From contig CAMPAP010000117.1 in the NCBI GenBank assembly GCA_946631935.1, positions 1 through 23,059 on the forward strand: a stretch of DNA of 23,059 bases. The letters run 5' to 3'. The DNA comes from an uncultured Lachnospiraceae bacterium (GTDB taxonomy: Bacteria > Bacillota > Clostridia > Lachnospirales > Lachnospiraceae). Each line of letters starts with the position of its first letter. Position 1 is the stretch's first letter. The notes beneath the pieces are model-generated. The model was not told the DNA's origin and ran no database searches. It saw only the letters and a program-made list of their open reading frames with translations. Position numbers and translations under genes: made by a program. This document shows, piece after piece, positions 7,228 through 14,345 of the stretch.

Positions 7228-8103
7228 TTATGATCCGGACTCTCTTTTCTCCCGTGCCAGTTCACTGAGACGGGCCAGCCTGTGATTGATCCCCGATTTT
7301 CCCACCGGAGGATCCATCAAAGCTCCCAATTCCAAAAGCGTTGCATCCGGATATTCAAGCCTTCCGTATGCCGCCTCCCTTAAAGGATCCGGCAGCCTCT
7401 CAAGCATTCCGCAGTCTTTAAGATATCTGATATCCTCAAGCTGTCTGGCCGCTGCCGTTACAGTCTTTCTGATATTGGATGTCTCACAATTCACCCGGCG
7501 GTTTACCGTATTACTGACATCCCTGTAGATCCGGCGGTTTTCGAATTCCATGTAGGAAGATGCGGCTCCCATGACATTCAGCAGTTCGCCTATCATCTCA
7601 CCTTCCTTGATATAAACCACCGTCTCATCCCTTCGGACGGTCTTCCGTGCAATGATCTCAAAATCAGCGCAGATCCTGACTATCTGGTCGGCCTTGTCGC
7701 TGTTGTCACATACGAATTCAAGGTGATATCCTTTGCCGGGATCGCTTACGGATCCGGCGGAAAGAAACGCTCCTCTTAAAAAAGCTCTTCTGCAGCATGC
7801 ATTTTTGAGAAGAACTTCGTCAACCGCTCCGCCTAAGTCACCCATGCACCCGGCAAAAGAAATAAAACTCTCATCGGACTGCTTCGGCGACTTCCCTATA
7901 TTAAATGTTATTTCAAGTAAAGTAAAGCCCTTTTTTATAAGAGATGATCCGAGGCCCTTAAAGCCTATACAGACATTTCCCTCTGAATCAGCCCCGATAT
8001 TACCCGCAAAATGCATTATTGCGGACAATTCAGCCAGTCTGCAGTGCCTGGCTTTGGGGATCACTTCCGAAAGCTCTTCCTTTACGTCAGAAGAAAAGGA
8101 CAT
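7228..8103 (-). CDS. whiA: WhiA, DNA-binding regulator of division/sporulation genes
   Basis: The 291 aa are a little shorter than most WhiA proteins. WhiA joins a degenerate LAGLIDADG homing-endonuclease fold to a C-terminal helix-turn-helix; in actinobacteria it activates division genes and in Bacillus it affects division and chromosome segregation. Visible signatures: FLRGAFLSAGSVSDPGKGYHLEF at about 108-130, the conserved ENRRIYRDVSNTVNRR block at 188-203 followed by the CETSNIRKT segment, and the HTH with L-M-D-P-P-V-G-K-S-G-I-N-H-R-L at 262-276. The start at 8103 has AAGGGAG upstream. It follows rapZ by 37 bases. In Bacillus yvcK lies between rapZ and whiA; here it is absent from that place. 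Confidence 0.95.
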   Translation of the reverse strand: MSFSSDVKEELSEVIPKARHCRLAELSAIMHFAGNIGADSEGNVCIGFKGLGSSLIKKGFTLLEITFNIGKSPKQSDESFISFAGCMGDLGGAVDEVLLKNACCRRAFLRGAFLSAGSVSDPGKGYHLEFVCDNSDKADQIVRICADFEIIARKTVRRDETVVYIKEGEMIGELLNVMGAASSYMEFENRRIYRDVSNTVNRRVNCETSNIRKTVTAAARQLEDIRYLKDCGMLERLPDPLREAAYGRLEYPDATLLELGALMDPPVGKSGINHRLARLSELAREKRESGS

Positions 8104-8140
8104 ATCTTTCTCCCTTTTTGGTATTTCGGAACCTCCGGCA

Positions 8141-9004
8141 TCAAAGCTGCTCTTTTACATCCCTGTGAGTCAGTTTAAAACCGATATCCTCTCTTGCCTT
8201 CATCCTCTCATACAGGGCATTTGCAAGAGTTACGGACCTGTGCTTTCCGCCCGTACAGCCTATGGCTACAACAAGATTGTACTTGCCCTCCTTGACATAG
8301 TTGGGCATAAGGAACTCAAGCATATCCTCCAGTTTATCCAGAAACTGTCCGGTCTCCTCAAACTGACACACATAATCCCGCACTTCCTTATCAAGTCCGG
8401 TCTTAGTCTTGAGTTCCTCTATGTAGAAAGGATTGGGAAGAAATCTTACGTCAAAAACAAGGTCTGCGTCGGTAGGGATCCCGTATTTAAACCCGAAAGA
8501 AATGATATTTACATTAAGATTGCTGTACTTTTCATTTTTGCGGAAGATGGAATCAAGTTCCGCCTTGAATTCCCTTGTAAGAAGATTTGATGTATCTATG
8601 ACATAGCTTGCCTGTTTCCTTATGGGTTCAAGCTCTTTACGTTCTTTTTTGATACCCTCCTCCAATGTTCCGTCACCTGCAAGAGGGTGTATCCTTCTTG
8701 TTTCCTTATATCTGCGAATCAGAGTCTTGTCCGATGCTTCAAGGAAAAGCACTTCCGTCTCATGACCGTTTGACCGGAGGCTTTTTATCACCTGGGTGAA
8801 ATTCTTGACCGATCCCGCTGTCCTTATATCGATCCCCAGTGCCACCTTATTGTATTCATTACCCGGCTGGGCAAGGAGTTCGACAAACTGGTCCACAAGG
8901 CCTGCAGGCATGTTGTCTATGCAGTAAAAGCCCATATCCTCCAGCATCTTCATGCCGGTTCTTTTACCGCTTCCGCTCATTCCGGTTATTATAACGATCC
9001 GCAT
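8141..9004 (-). CDS. rapZ: RapZ/YvcJ-family nucleotide-binding protein
   Basis: 287 aa, the usual length. In E. coli RapZ is an RNA-binding adaptor controlling glucosamine-6-phosphate synthase mRNA; the Bacillus homologue YvcJ hydrolyses GTP and affects competence. Motifs: P-loop GMSGSGKR at 8-15, GIDIR at 57-61, FGFKYG at 170-175, DVRFLPNP at 185-192 and IGCTGGKHRS at 248-257 in the C-terminal RNA-binding domain. The P-loop carries Arg at the position after Lys14 that is normally Ser or Thr, with Thr only at the next position, which could alter Mg-nucleotide binding. The start at 9004 is preceded by AAGGA. It lies between murB (10-base gap) and whiA (37-base gap), so it sits in a cell wall and amino-sugar context. 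Confidence 0.95.
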   Translation of the reverse strand: MRIVIITGMSGSGKRTGMKMLEDMGFYCIDNMPAGLVDQFVELLAQPGNEYNKVALGIDIRTAGSVKNFTQVIKSLRSNGHETEVLFLEASDKTLIRRYKETRRIHPLAGDGTLEEGIKKERKELEPIRKQASYVIDTSNLLTREFKAELDSIFRKNEKYSNLNVNIISFGFKYGIPTDADLVFDVRFLPNPFYIEELKTKTGLDKEVRDYVCQFEETGQFLDKLEDMLEFLMPNYVKEGKYNLVVAIGCTGGKHRSVTLANALYERMKAREDIGFKLTHRDVKEQL

Positions 9005-9014
9005 AAAAGTATCC

Positions 9015-9944
9015 TTATCTGAATCTCTTGGGTTGTCCCAAAACTATCAGTTCCGTTTCAAGCATGATACCGCTGGCTTTGTACACGGTTCTCTTGATAT
9101 GGCCTATAAGTGTCGTGATATCCGACGCCGTTGCATTTCCCTTATTGATGATAAATCCGCAATGCTTCGGAGAAACCTGTGCACCGCCTACTCCAAATCC
9201 GGAAAGACCTGCAGCTTCTATAAGCCTTCCGGCACTGTCGCCTTTGGGATTTCTGAAAATGCTTCCCGCATTGGGAAATTCAAGAGGCTGTTTTTCGTGG
9301 CGGGTTCTTGAAAATTCCTGTATCTTAGCGCTGATCTCTTCGGAATCTCCTGGTTCAAGACCAAATACAGCTTCCAGGACGGTATATTTTTTTTCAAAAA
9401 ACAGACTGCTGCGGTATTTAAAATTAAGTTCATAGGGCCTTAAGGTCAATTCCTCTCCGGCGGTAGTAAGTGCCCTGACCTTTTTTACTATCTTACTGAC
9501 CTCGGATCCGAAACATCCGGCGTTCATCTTGATGGCGCCGCCTACAGTTCCCGGAATACCGCATGCAAATTCCATTCCGCTGAGGGAATATTCCGCTGCC
9601 ATTCTTGCGGTTTTGGCGATGGATGCTCCTCCTCCGCAGACAGCCTCATTTCCCGAAAATTCTATCTTTTCAAAATCACCCTTGAGCATAATGGCGACAC
9701 CGGTGTAGCCTTTATCTTCCACAAGGATATTGGTTCCGTTTCCGAGAATTATGTAGGGAAGATACTCCCTCCTTACGACCTTGAGAACCCTCCTGAGTTC
9801 ATCCAGATTGTGAACTTCCACCATGCAAAGGGCGCATCCCCCCGCATGAAATGACGTGTAATCAGACATCGGCTGATCCGGATGTATATACTGTTCCTCA
9901 ATATTCTGTTCGATCAGATAAGTAAATATTTCCAGCCCGGTCAT
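9015..9944 (-). CDS. murB: UDP-N-acetylenolpyruvoylglucosamine reductase MurB
   Basis: This FAD-dependent cytoplasmic enzyme reduces UDP-GlcNAc-enolpyruvate to UDP-MurNAc with NADPH, the second committed step of peptidoglycan synthesis. The 309 aa fit the shorter MurB type of Gram-positives. FAD-binding motifs: YTSFHAGG at 29-36, GNGTNILV at 68-75, and GIPGTVGGAIKMNAG at 129-143. Active-site residues visible are Tyr177-Arg178 in KYRSS, the proton-donor Ser228 in AGSIFRNP, and the C-terminal Glu298 in LETELIVLG. GGAGG precedes the ATG. It follows the glucokinase by 37 bases and precedes rapZ by 10. Confidence 0.97.
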   Translation of the reverse strand: MTGLEIFTYLIEQNIEEQYIHPDQPMSDYTSFHAGGCALCMVEVHNLDELRRVLKVVRREYLPYIILGNGTNILVEDKGYTGVAIMLKGDFEKIEFSGNEAVCGGGASIAKTARMAAEYSLSGMEFACGIPGTVGGAIKMNAGCFGSEVSKIVKKVRALTTAGEELTLRPYELNFKYRSSLFFEKKYTVLEAVFGLEPGDSEEISAKIQEFSRTRHEKQPLEFPNAGSIFRNPKGDSAGRLIEAAGLSGFGVGGAQVSPKHCGFIINKGNATASDITTLIGHIKRTVYKASGIMLETELIVLGQPKRFR

Positions 9945-9981
9945 GGCCAGTTATCCTCCAAATCCTCATTTGGTATATGAT

Positions 9982-10923
9982 CTATGACAAAACCATTCCC
10001 GCACAGCCATAGATACCGGCATCGTTTCCGAGCTTTGCCAGAGCAAATTTTGCGCCCTTGCAGGGAGGGAACGCGGTGGCCTTAAACTCAGGCTCCACAA
10101 ATCCGAGAAGCATCTCACCCGCCTTGGAGACTCCGCCTCCTATAACGAAAATTTCCGGATTGACAACATCTGCGATATTTGCAAGTCCCTTTCCCAGATA
10201 TTTTCCGAATTTTTTTGCAACCTCTTCGGCAACCTCATCGCCTTCCTTTACAGCATCAAATACAGCCTTGGCATCTATGGTCTCCACATTTCTTAAAGAC
10301 GACGGTTTATCATCCTCCGCAAGTCTTCTTTTTGCAAGTCTTGTTATTCCGGTAGCAGATGCATACTGTTCGAGACATCCTGTATGTCCGCAATTGCATT
10401 TTTCGGTTTCCTCATCGTCCACCTTCATATGCCCTATCTCTCCGGCAGCTCCTGTAGATCCCGCAAGAAGTTTTCCCCCAAGGATTATTCCGCCGCCTAC
10501 TCCCGTTCCAAGGGTTACGGCCACAACGTTTGCATATCCCTTGCCACCGCCTGCATACATTTCGCCGAAGGCTGCAACATTTGCATCATTGGCTGCCACT
10601 ATCTTTATGCCGGGCAGTTCCTTTTCCATAAGTTCCTTGAGATTAAGGGGACCCCAGCCCAGATTAACGGCTCCGCCGGGCATCATGCCTTTATCATCCA
10701 CAGCTCCGGGAGCGCCGACTCCGACTCCTGTCACATCCGAAGAAGAGATATTTTTTTCTTCCATTTTGCTCTTGATGGAACCGCACACATCGGGGATTAT
10801 GTTTTTCCCGCCATCCGTCTTATCCGTAGGTATCTCCCACTTTTCCACAAGTTCCATGGTATCAGTGAAAAGACCCATCTTAACCGTGGTTCCGCCTATA
10901 TCAACGCCAAATACATACTTCAT
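9982..10923 (-). CDS. glcK: ROK-family glucokinase
   Basis: 313 aa, a typical ROK sugar kinase without an N-terminal DNA-binding domain, so an enzyme and not a NagC/XylR-type repressor. The ATP-binding DIGGT is at 8-12, the catalytic base Asp113 lies in ANDANVAAFGE, the phosphate loop TLGTGVGGGI at 137-146, EIGH at 162-165, and the structural zinc site is C176-N-C178-G-H-T-G-C183 with His165. It phosphorylates glucose to glucose-6-phosphate; mannose or N-acetylglucosamine cannot be excluded. Its ATG shares one base with the hprK stop (TAATG), so it is probably translationally coupled to the kinase that reads glycolytic state. Confidence 0.92.
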   Translation of the reverse strand: MKYVFGVDIGGTTVKMGLFTDTMELVEKWEIPTDKTDGGKNIIPDVCGSIKSKMEEKNISSSDVTGVGVGAPGAVDDKGMMPGGAVNLGWGPLNLKELMEKELPGIKIVAANDANVAAFGEMYAGGGKGYANVVAVTLGTGVGGGIILGGKLLAGSTGAAGEIGHMKVDDEETEKCNCGHTGCLEQYASATGITRLAKRRLAEDDKPSSLRNVETIDAKAVFDAVKEGDEVAEEVAKKFGKYLGKGLANIADVVNPEIFVIGGGVSKAGEMLLGFVEPEFKATAFPPCKGAKFALAKLGNDAGIYGCAGMVLS

Positions 10924-11879
10924 TATGAATCACCATCCTCTTCTTCGTCTGCATGCTTCCTTGCAAGTGAATCCTGAACTCTCTTGTAAAGCTCCTGTGC
11001 CGCGTTGTATCCCATCTGCTTCTGACGGTAGTTGACCGCTGCGGTTTCGCAGATAACGGCAAGGTTCCTTCCCGGTCTGACCGGGATGTTGTGGCACACA
11101 ACCTTTACTCCCAGATATTCAGTGGACTCTTCTTCAAGACCGAGCCTGTCATAATCCTTATCCTTGTTCCAGTCTTCAAGCCTGATGACAAGGTCGACCT
11201 GCTGTGAATCCTTGACGCTGGACGCACCGAAAAGTGCCTTTACATCCACTATTCCGATACCTCTCAGTTCTATGAAATGCTTCGTTATATCCGGAGCGCT
11301 TCCCACAAGAAGTGTATCGGAAAGTTTTCTGAGTTCCACGGCATCATCGGTTACAAGTCTGTGTCCACGTTTTATCAGCTCAAGTGCAGCCTCGGATTTA
11401 CCGATACCGCTCTCGCCCGTTATCAGAACTCCTTCACCGTAACAGTCCACCAAAACACCGTGGACTGATATCATGGGCGCAAGCTGTTCATTAAGCCATC
11501 TGATAAGTTCCGCGGTGAATCCGGATGTTGCTTCATTGGTCAAAAGAACCGGAATGCCGTATTTTTTCGCAACATCCATGAATATCTCGTTGGGTCTTAG
11601 CCCTCTGCAGAATATTATGGCCGGCATGGGGTGCTCGAGGAATTTATCATAAGCCTCATACTTCTGCTCATCATCAAGAGCATTCTCCATATAGGAATAC
11701 TCTACATATCCGATGACCTGTATACGGGCGGGATCGAAATATTCAAAATATCCCGCGATCTGAAGCGCAGGCCTGTTGATATCAGGCTGTGTGATCCTGA
11801 TCCTCTCAACGGATACTTCCGGCGTCAGATTTGTGAGATTCATTCTTTCTATGACTTTTGTGAGCTTTACGCTTGCCAT
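10923..11879 (-). CDS. hprK: HPr(Ser) kinase/phosphorylase HprK
   Basis: This bifunctional enzyme phosphorylates Ser46 of HPr/Crh with ATP or PPi when fructose-1,6-bisphosphate is high and removes it when phosphate is high; it is the sensor of carbon catabolite control in Firmicutes. 318 aa is standard. The C-terminal catalytic domain shows His140 (SVHG), the P-loop GESGIGKS at 155-162, the VTDDAVEL acid cluster at 176-183, and the family signature ELRGIGIVDVKALFG at 204-218. The N-terminal domain is also complete. Its start overlaps the trxA stop by one base (TGATG). The only HPr homologue in this array is the His-less protein at 6853-7113, a likely substrate. Confidence 0.97.
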   Translation of the reverse strand: MASVKLTKVIERMNLTNLTPEVSVERIRITQPDINRPALQIAGYFEYFDPARIQVIGYVEYSYMENALDDEQKYEAYDKFLEHPMPAIIFCRGLRPNEIFMDVAKKYGIPVLLTNEATSGFTAELIRWLNEQLAPMISVHGVLVDCYGEGVLITGESGIGKSEAALELIKRGHRLVTDDAVELRKLSDTLLVGSAPDITKHFIELRGIGIVDVKALFGASSVKDSQQVDLVIRLEDWNKDKDYDRLGLEEESTEYLGVKVVCHNIPVRPGRNLAVICETAAVNYRQKQMGYNAAQELYKRVQDSLARKHADEEEDGDS

Positions 11880-12196
11880 CAGATGTTCTCCCTGATCCAG
11901 TTCTCAAAATCCGCGGGTGAGGATGCTCCGACCTTATTTGCCACAGCTTCTCCTCCCTTGAATACTATAAAGTTGGGAATGCTCATGACTCCGTATTTTT
12001 CCGCTAAGGCTCCGTTGTCATCAACATTGCATTTTACGATCTTCACGGTTCCTTCAAGTTTTCCTGAAAGTCCGTCAAGTACAGGAGACATCATCTTGCA
12101 GGGACCGCACCAGTCCGCATAAAAATCTACCAGTACGGGAATATCGGATTTAAGTACAACTTCCTCAAAATTCCCGGTTGTAACAATCTGTGACAT
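11879..12196 (-). CDS. trxA: Thioredoxin
   Basis: 105 aa, a single thioredoxin fold with the redox site W29-C-G-P-C33-K and the cis-proline segment MSIPNF. There is no signal peptide, so it works in the cytoplasm as a general disulfide reductase with thioredoxin reductase, which is not in the window. A strong AAAGGAG lies upstream of the ATG. The stop overlaps the hprK start by one base, so the two are probably translated together. Confidence 0.97.
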   Translation of the reverse strand: MSQIVTTGNFEEVVLKSDIPVLVDFYADWCGPCKMMSPVLDGLSGKLEGTVKIVKCNVDDNGALAEKYGVMSIPNFIVFKGGEAVANKVGASSPADFENWIRENI

Positions 12197-12228
12197 ATCA
12201 ACTCCTTTCTATGCCTCTCGGGCATCAC

Positions 12229-12876
12229 TTACTTTCTGCTGATCACATATTTACAGATTGGATTACCGATACTTGAGAATTTCTCTTCATATTCGGTCAT
12301 CACATTATCCTTCATAAGGTCAGCGTCTGCATGAAGGTCATAAGTTATAAGATCCGCTTTCCAGGCGGTGAAATTAAGTTCCTCAACTGCCCAGTCAAAA
12401 AGATCCCTGTTATCCGTCTTGAACTCAATTCTCGCGCCGTCTTTAATTATTCTATCATATCTTGCAAGGAATTCGCGAGACATTAGTCTTCTTTTTGCAT
12501 GTCTGTCCTTGGGCCAGGGATCGGAAAAATTAAGATAGATCCTCCCGACTTCGCCGGGAGCAAAGATCTTGTCTATATTCTCCGCATCCATCCTCATGAA
12601 TCTGAGGTTTTCAAAGGGGCAGGCTTCCATCTTCTGAACCGCCCTAAGGAGCACGGCAGAGTATTTTTCAATGCCTATGTAATTAATGTCAGGGTGGAGC
12701 CTTGCCATATCGCAGACAAATCTCCCCTTCCCCATTCCTATCTCAAGATGGATCTCGCCGTCAGTTTTAAATTCCGAGGCCCAGCTGCCCTTCTTCGATT
12801 CAAGTTCCTCTTCGGGAAAGACATATTCGCTTTCTGCTATCCTCTCCCTGCATCCGGGTACATTCTTAAGTCTCAT
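12229..12876 (-). CDS. trmB: tRNA (guanine-N7-)-methyltransferase TrmB
   Basis: This enzyme makes m7G46 in the variable loop of tRNAs using S-adenosylmethionine. The SAM-binding EIGMGKGRF is at 45-53, the acidic GIEKYS at 68-73, the family signature LNFSDPWPKDRHAKRRL at 115-131, and the C-terminal EFKTDNRDLF at 151-160. 215 aa is the normal length for a Gram-positive TrmB. Its ATG overlaps the stop of the carboxypeptidase-like gene by four bases (ATGA). Confidence 0.97.
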   Translation of the reverse strand: MRLKNVPGCRERIAESEYVFPEEELESKKGSWASEFKTDGEIHLEIGMGKGRFVCDMARLHPDINYIGIEKYSAVLLRAVQKMEACPFENLRFMRMDAENIDKIFAPGEVGRIYLNFSDPWPKDRHAKRRLMSREFLARYDRIIKDGARIEFKTDNRDLFDWAVEELNFTAWKADLITYDLHADADLMKDNVMTEYEEKFSSIGNPICKYVISRK

Positions 12877-14345
12877 TTTTTTCTCTTTTTCCTTTTGTCC
12901 CTATTCACAAGCTCAGGGAAAACAGGCCTGCGTCTCTGTCTGCGGTACTGTTTTCTCCAGTTAGGATGAGCTTTTCTGTATTTTCTTATGGATCTGATGA
13001 TTCCGTATCCCGAGAAGATCGCAGCAACTATCCCGGCGCTTATTAAAGCGACCATGCGTATGTTGATGAAGACAAAGGTCTTGCCGGGATTAACCGGTTC
13101 CTCCGGCTTTTCTTCCTCTTCCCTTGCGCCGAAATCATAAAGAGCCCCTTGCTCGCCGAACAGTATGGAACACTTCCCCAGATACTGTCCCTCATAGTCA
13201 TAAACTATCCTCGCCGCCTCATTTTCACTGTTGTTCTCATATGTTATGGAACTTTCCAGCTCATCAAAATCAAGTGTAAGAGGCAGAACTATGCGGTCAG
13301 TCTTATCCAGTGAGAGCATGGGCCTTGAATCGCCCATGATGTCCGTAGCCGCATAGGAACCGACATTTGCGCCTATGTCATACGACTTTTCATACTCGGA
13401 GGCATTGATTATCTTGAAGTCTGAAAAACCGTAGTCAAAAAGAGAGATAACATCCTCATAGCGCTCATCATCGCCGTCATTTAAGATAACGGCTATAAGC
13501 TTCATATCCCCTCTCTGGGCTCCCGCTATAAGACAGTACCCGGCTTCATCAGTATATCCTCCCTTGGCTCCGATGAGCCCTTCGTAAGAATAGGAAGAAC
13601 CCTCAGTCATCTTAAGGGGATTGCGGACTATTATCTCGTCCTTCTGATTTTCCGTGGGATAAAAATGTATCGACTTTTGAAGGGAGTATTTACACAGAAG
13701 TTCGTTATCAAAAAAATCCCTGCCTATGAGGGCAAGATCGTAAGCCGTGCTGTAATGATCATCCGAATGGATCCCGACAGGATTCGAAAAGGAAGTATCC
13801 AGGCACCCGCATTCGGCGGCTCTTGTGTTCATCTGTGCTACAAATGCTTCCCTTGAACCTCCGGCATATTCCGAAAGTGCAAATCCGCACTCACATGCAC
13901 CTCTTACCAGGATCGCCTGCAGACATTCCGCAACACTGAGGACCTCCCCTGCATCGATACCGATATTAACAACTCCGGGCGGAACATCAAAAACCGCATC
14001 ATGGGAAAAAACAACTTCATTGTCAAGATCGCACATCTCAACGGCAAGCATGCTTGTCATTATGGCGGTAATTGCGGCGGGATATGCTTTTCTGTGGGGA
14101 TTTTTTGAATAAAGGACTGCCCCTGTGGATTCCTCCATAAGAACCGCACACTCAGCAGATATCTCCGGCGCCTTTGGCCAGTTGGCTATGCCCGCTGTAC
14201 CTATATCTTCTTCATCTTCCGTCAGATTCATTTCCATTGAATAGGTTCTTAAGGGAAATGACAGCAACATAATAATCACAAGAGGCAGAGTAAAAACTCT
14301 GCCCTTGAATAAGGAATTTCTTTTTTTTCCGGACCTTCTGATCAT
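12873..14345 (-). CDS. Catalytically degenerate D-alanyl-D-alanine carboxypeptidase (PBP5-like) homologue
   Basis: The 490-aa protein has the S11/PBP5 peptidase fold signature but none of its active-site motifs. The SxxK motif (P-A-S-x-x-K-I-M-T) reads P-A-A91-I-T-A94-I-M-T; SxN reads G149-A-C151 in ILVRGACECG; KTG reads K261-G-G263 in GAKGGYTDEAG. Surrounding family sequence is well preserved, as are the later domain and reading frame, so this is a pseudoenzyme and not a decayed gene. Residues about 16-36 form a signal peptide or anchor, 423-450 a C-terminal transmembrane helix, and the last 40 residues hold 20 Lys/Arg, predicted cytoplasmic. It overlaps ftsH upstream and trmB downstream by four bases each. 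It may bind peptidoglycan stem peptides or regulate an active enzyme; no D,D-peptidase or beta-lactam acylation is expected. Confidence 0.88.
   Translation of the reverse strand: MIRRSGKKRNSLFKGRVFTLPLVIIMLLSFPLRTYSMEMNLTEDEEDIGTAGIANWPKAPEISAECAVLMEESTGAVLYSKNPHRKAYPAAITAIMTSMLAVEMCDLDNEVVFSHDAVFDVPPGVVNIGIDAGEVLSVAECLQAILVRGACECGFALSEYAGGSREAFVAQMNTRAAECGCLDTSFSNPVGIHSDDHYSTAYDLALIGRDFFDNELLCKYSLQKSIHFYPTENQKDEIIVRNPLKMTEGSSYSYEGLIGAKGGYTDEAGYCLIAGAQRGDMKLIAVILNDGDDERYEDVISLFDYGFSDFKIINASEYEKSYDIGANVGSYAATDIMGDSRPMLSLDKTDRIVLPLTLDFDELESSITYENNSENEAARIVYDYEGQYLGKCSILFGEQGALYDFGAREEEEKPEEPVNPGKTFVFINIRMVALISAGIVAAIFSGYGIIRSIRKYRKAHPNWRKQYRRQRRRPVFPELVNRDKRKKRKK

Noticed and set aside
7733..8590. 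285-codon open frame on the + strand
   Set aside because: It is antisense to whiA and rapZ, both of which carry clear family motifs; it has no ribosome site or recognisable domain.
10058..11035. 325-codon open frame on the + strand
   Set aside because: It lies antisense to the ROK glucokinase and the end of hprK, is rich in Pro/Ser/Thr as expected for a mirror frame, and resembles no protein family.
12873..14345. Reading the carboxypeptidase-like gene as a pseudogene
   Set aside because: The frame is open for 490 codons with conserved non-catalytic sequence and coupled junctions on both sides, so a pseudoenzyme fits better than a decaying gene.
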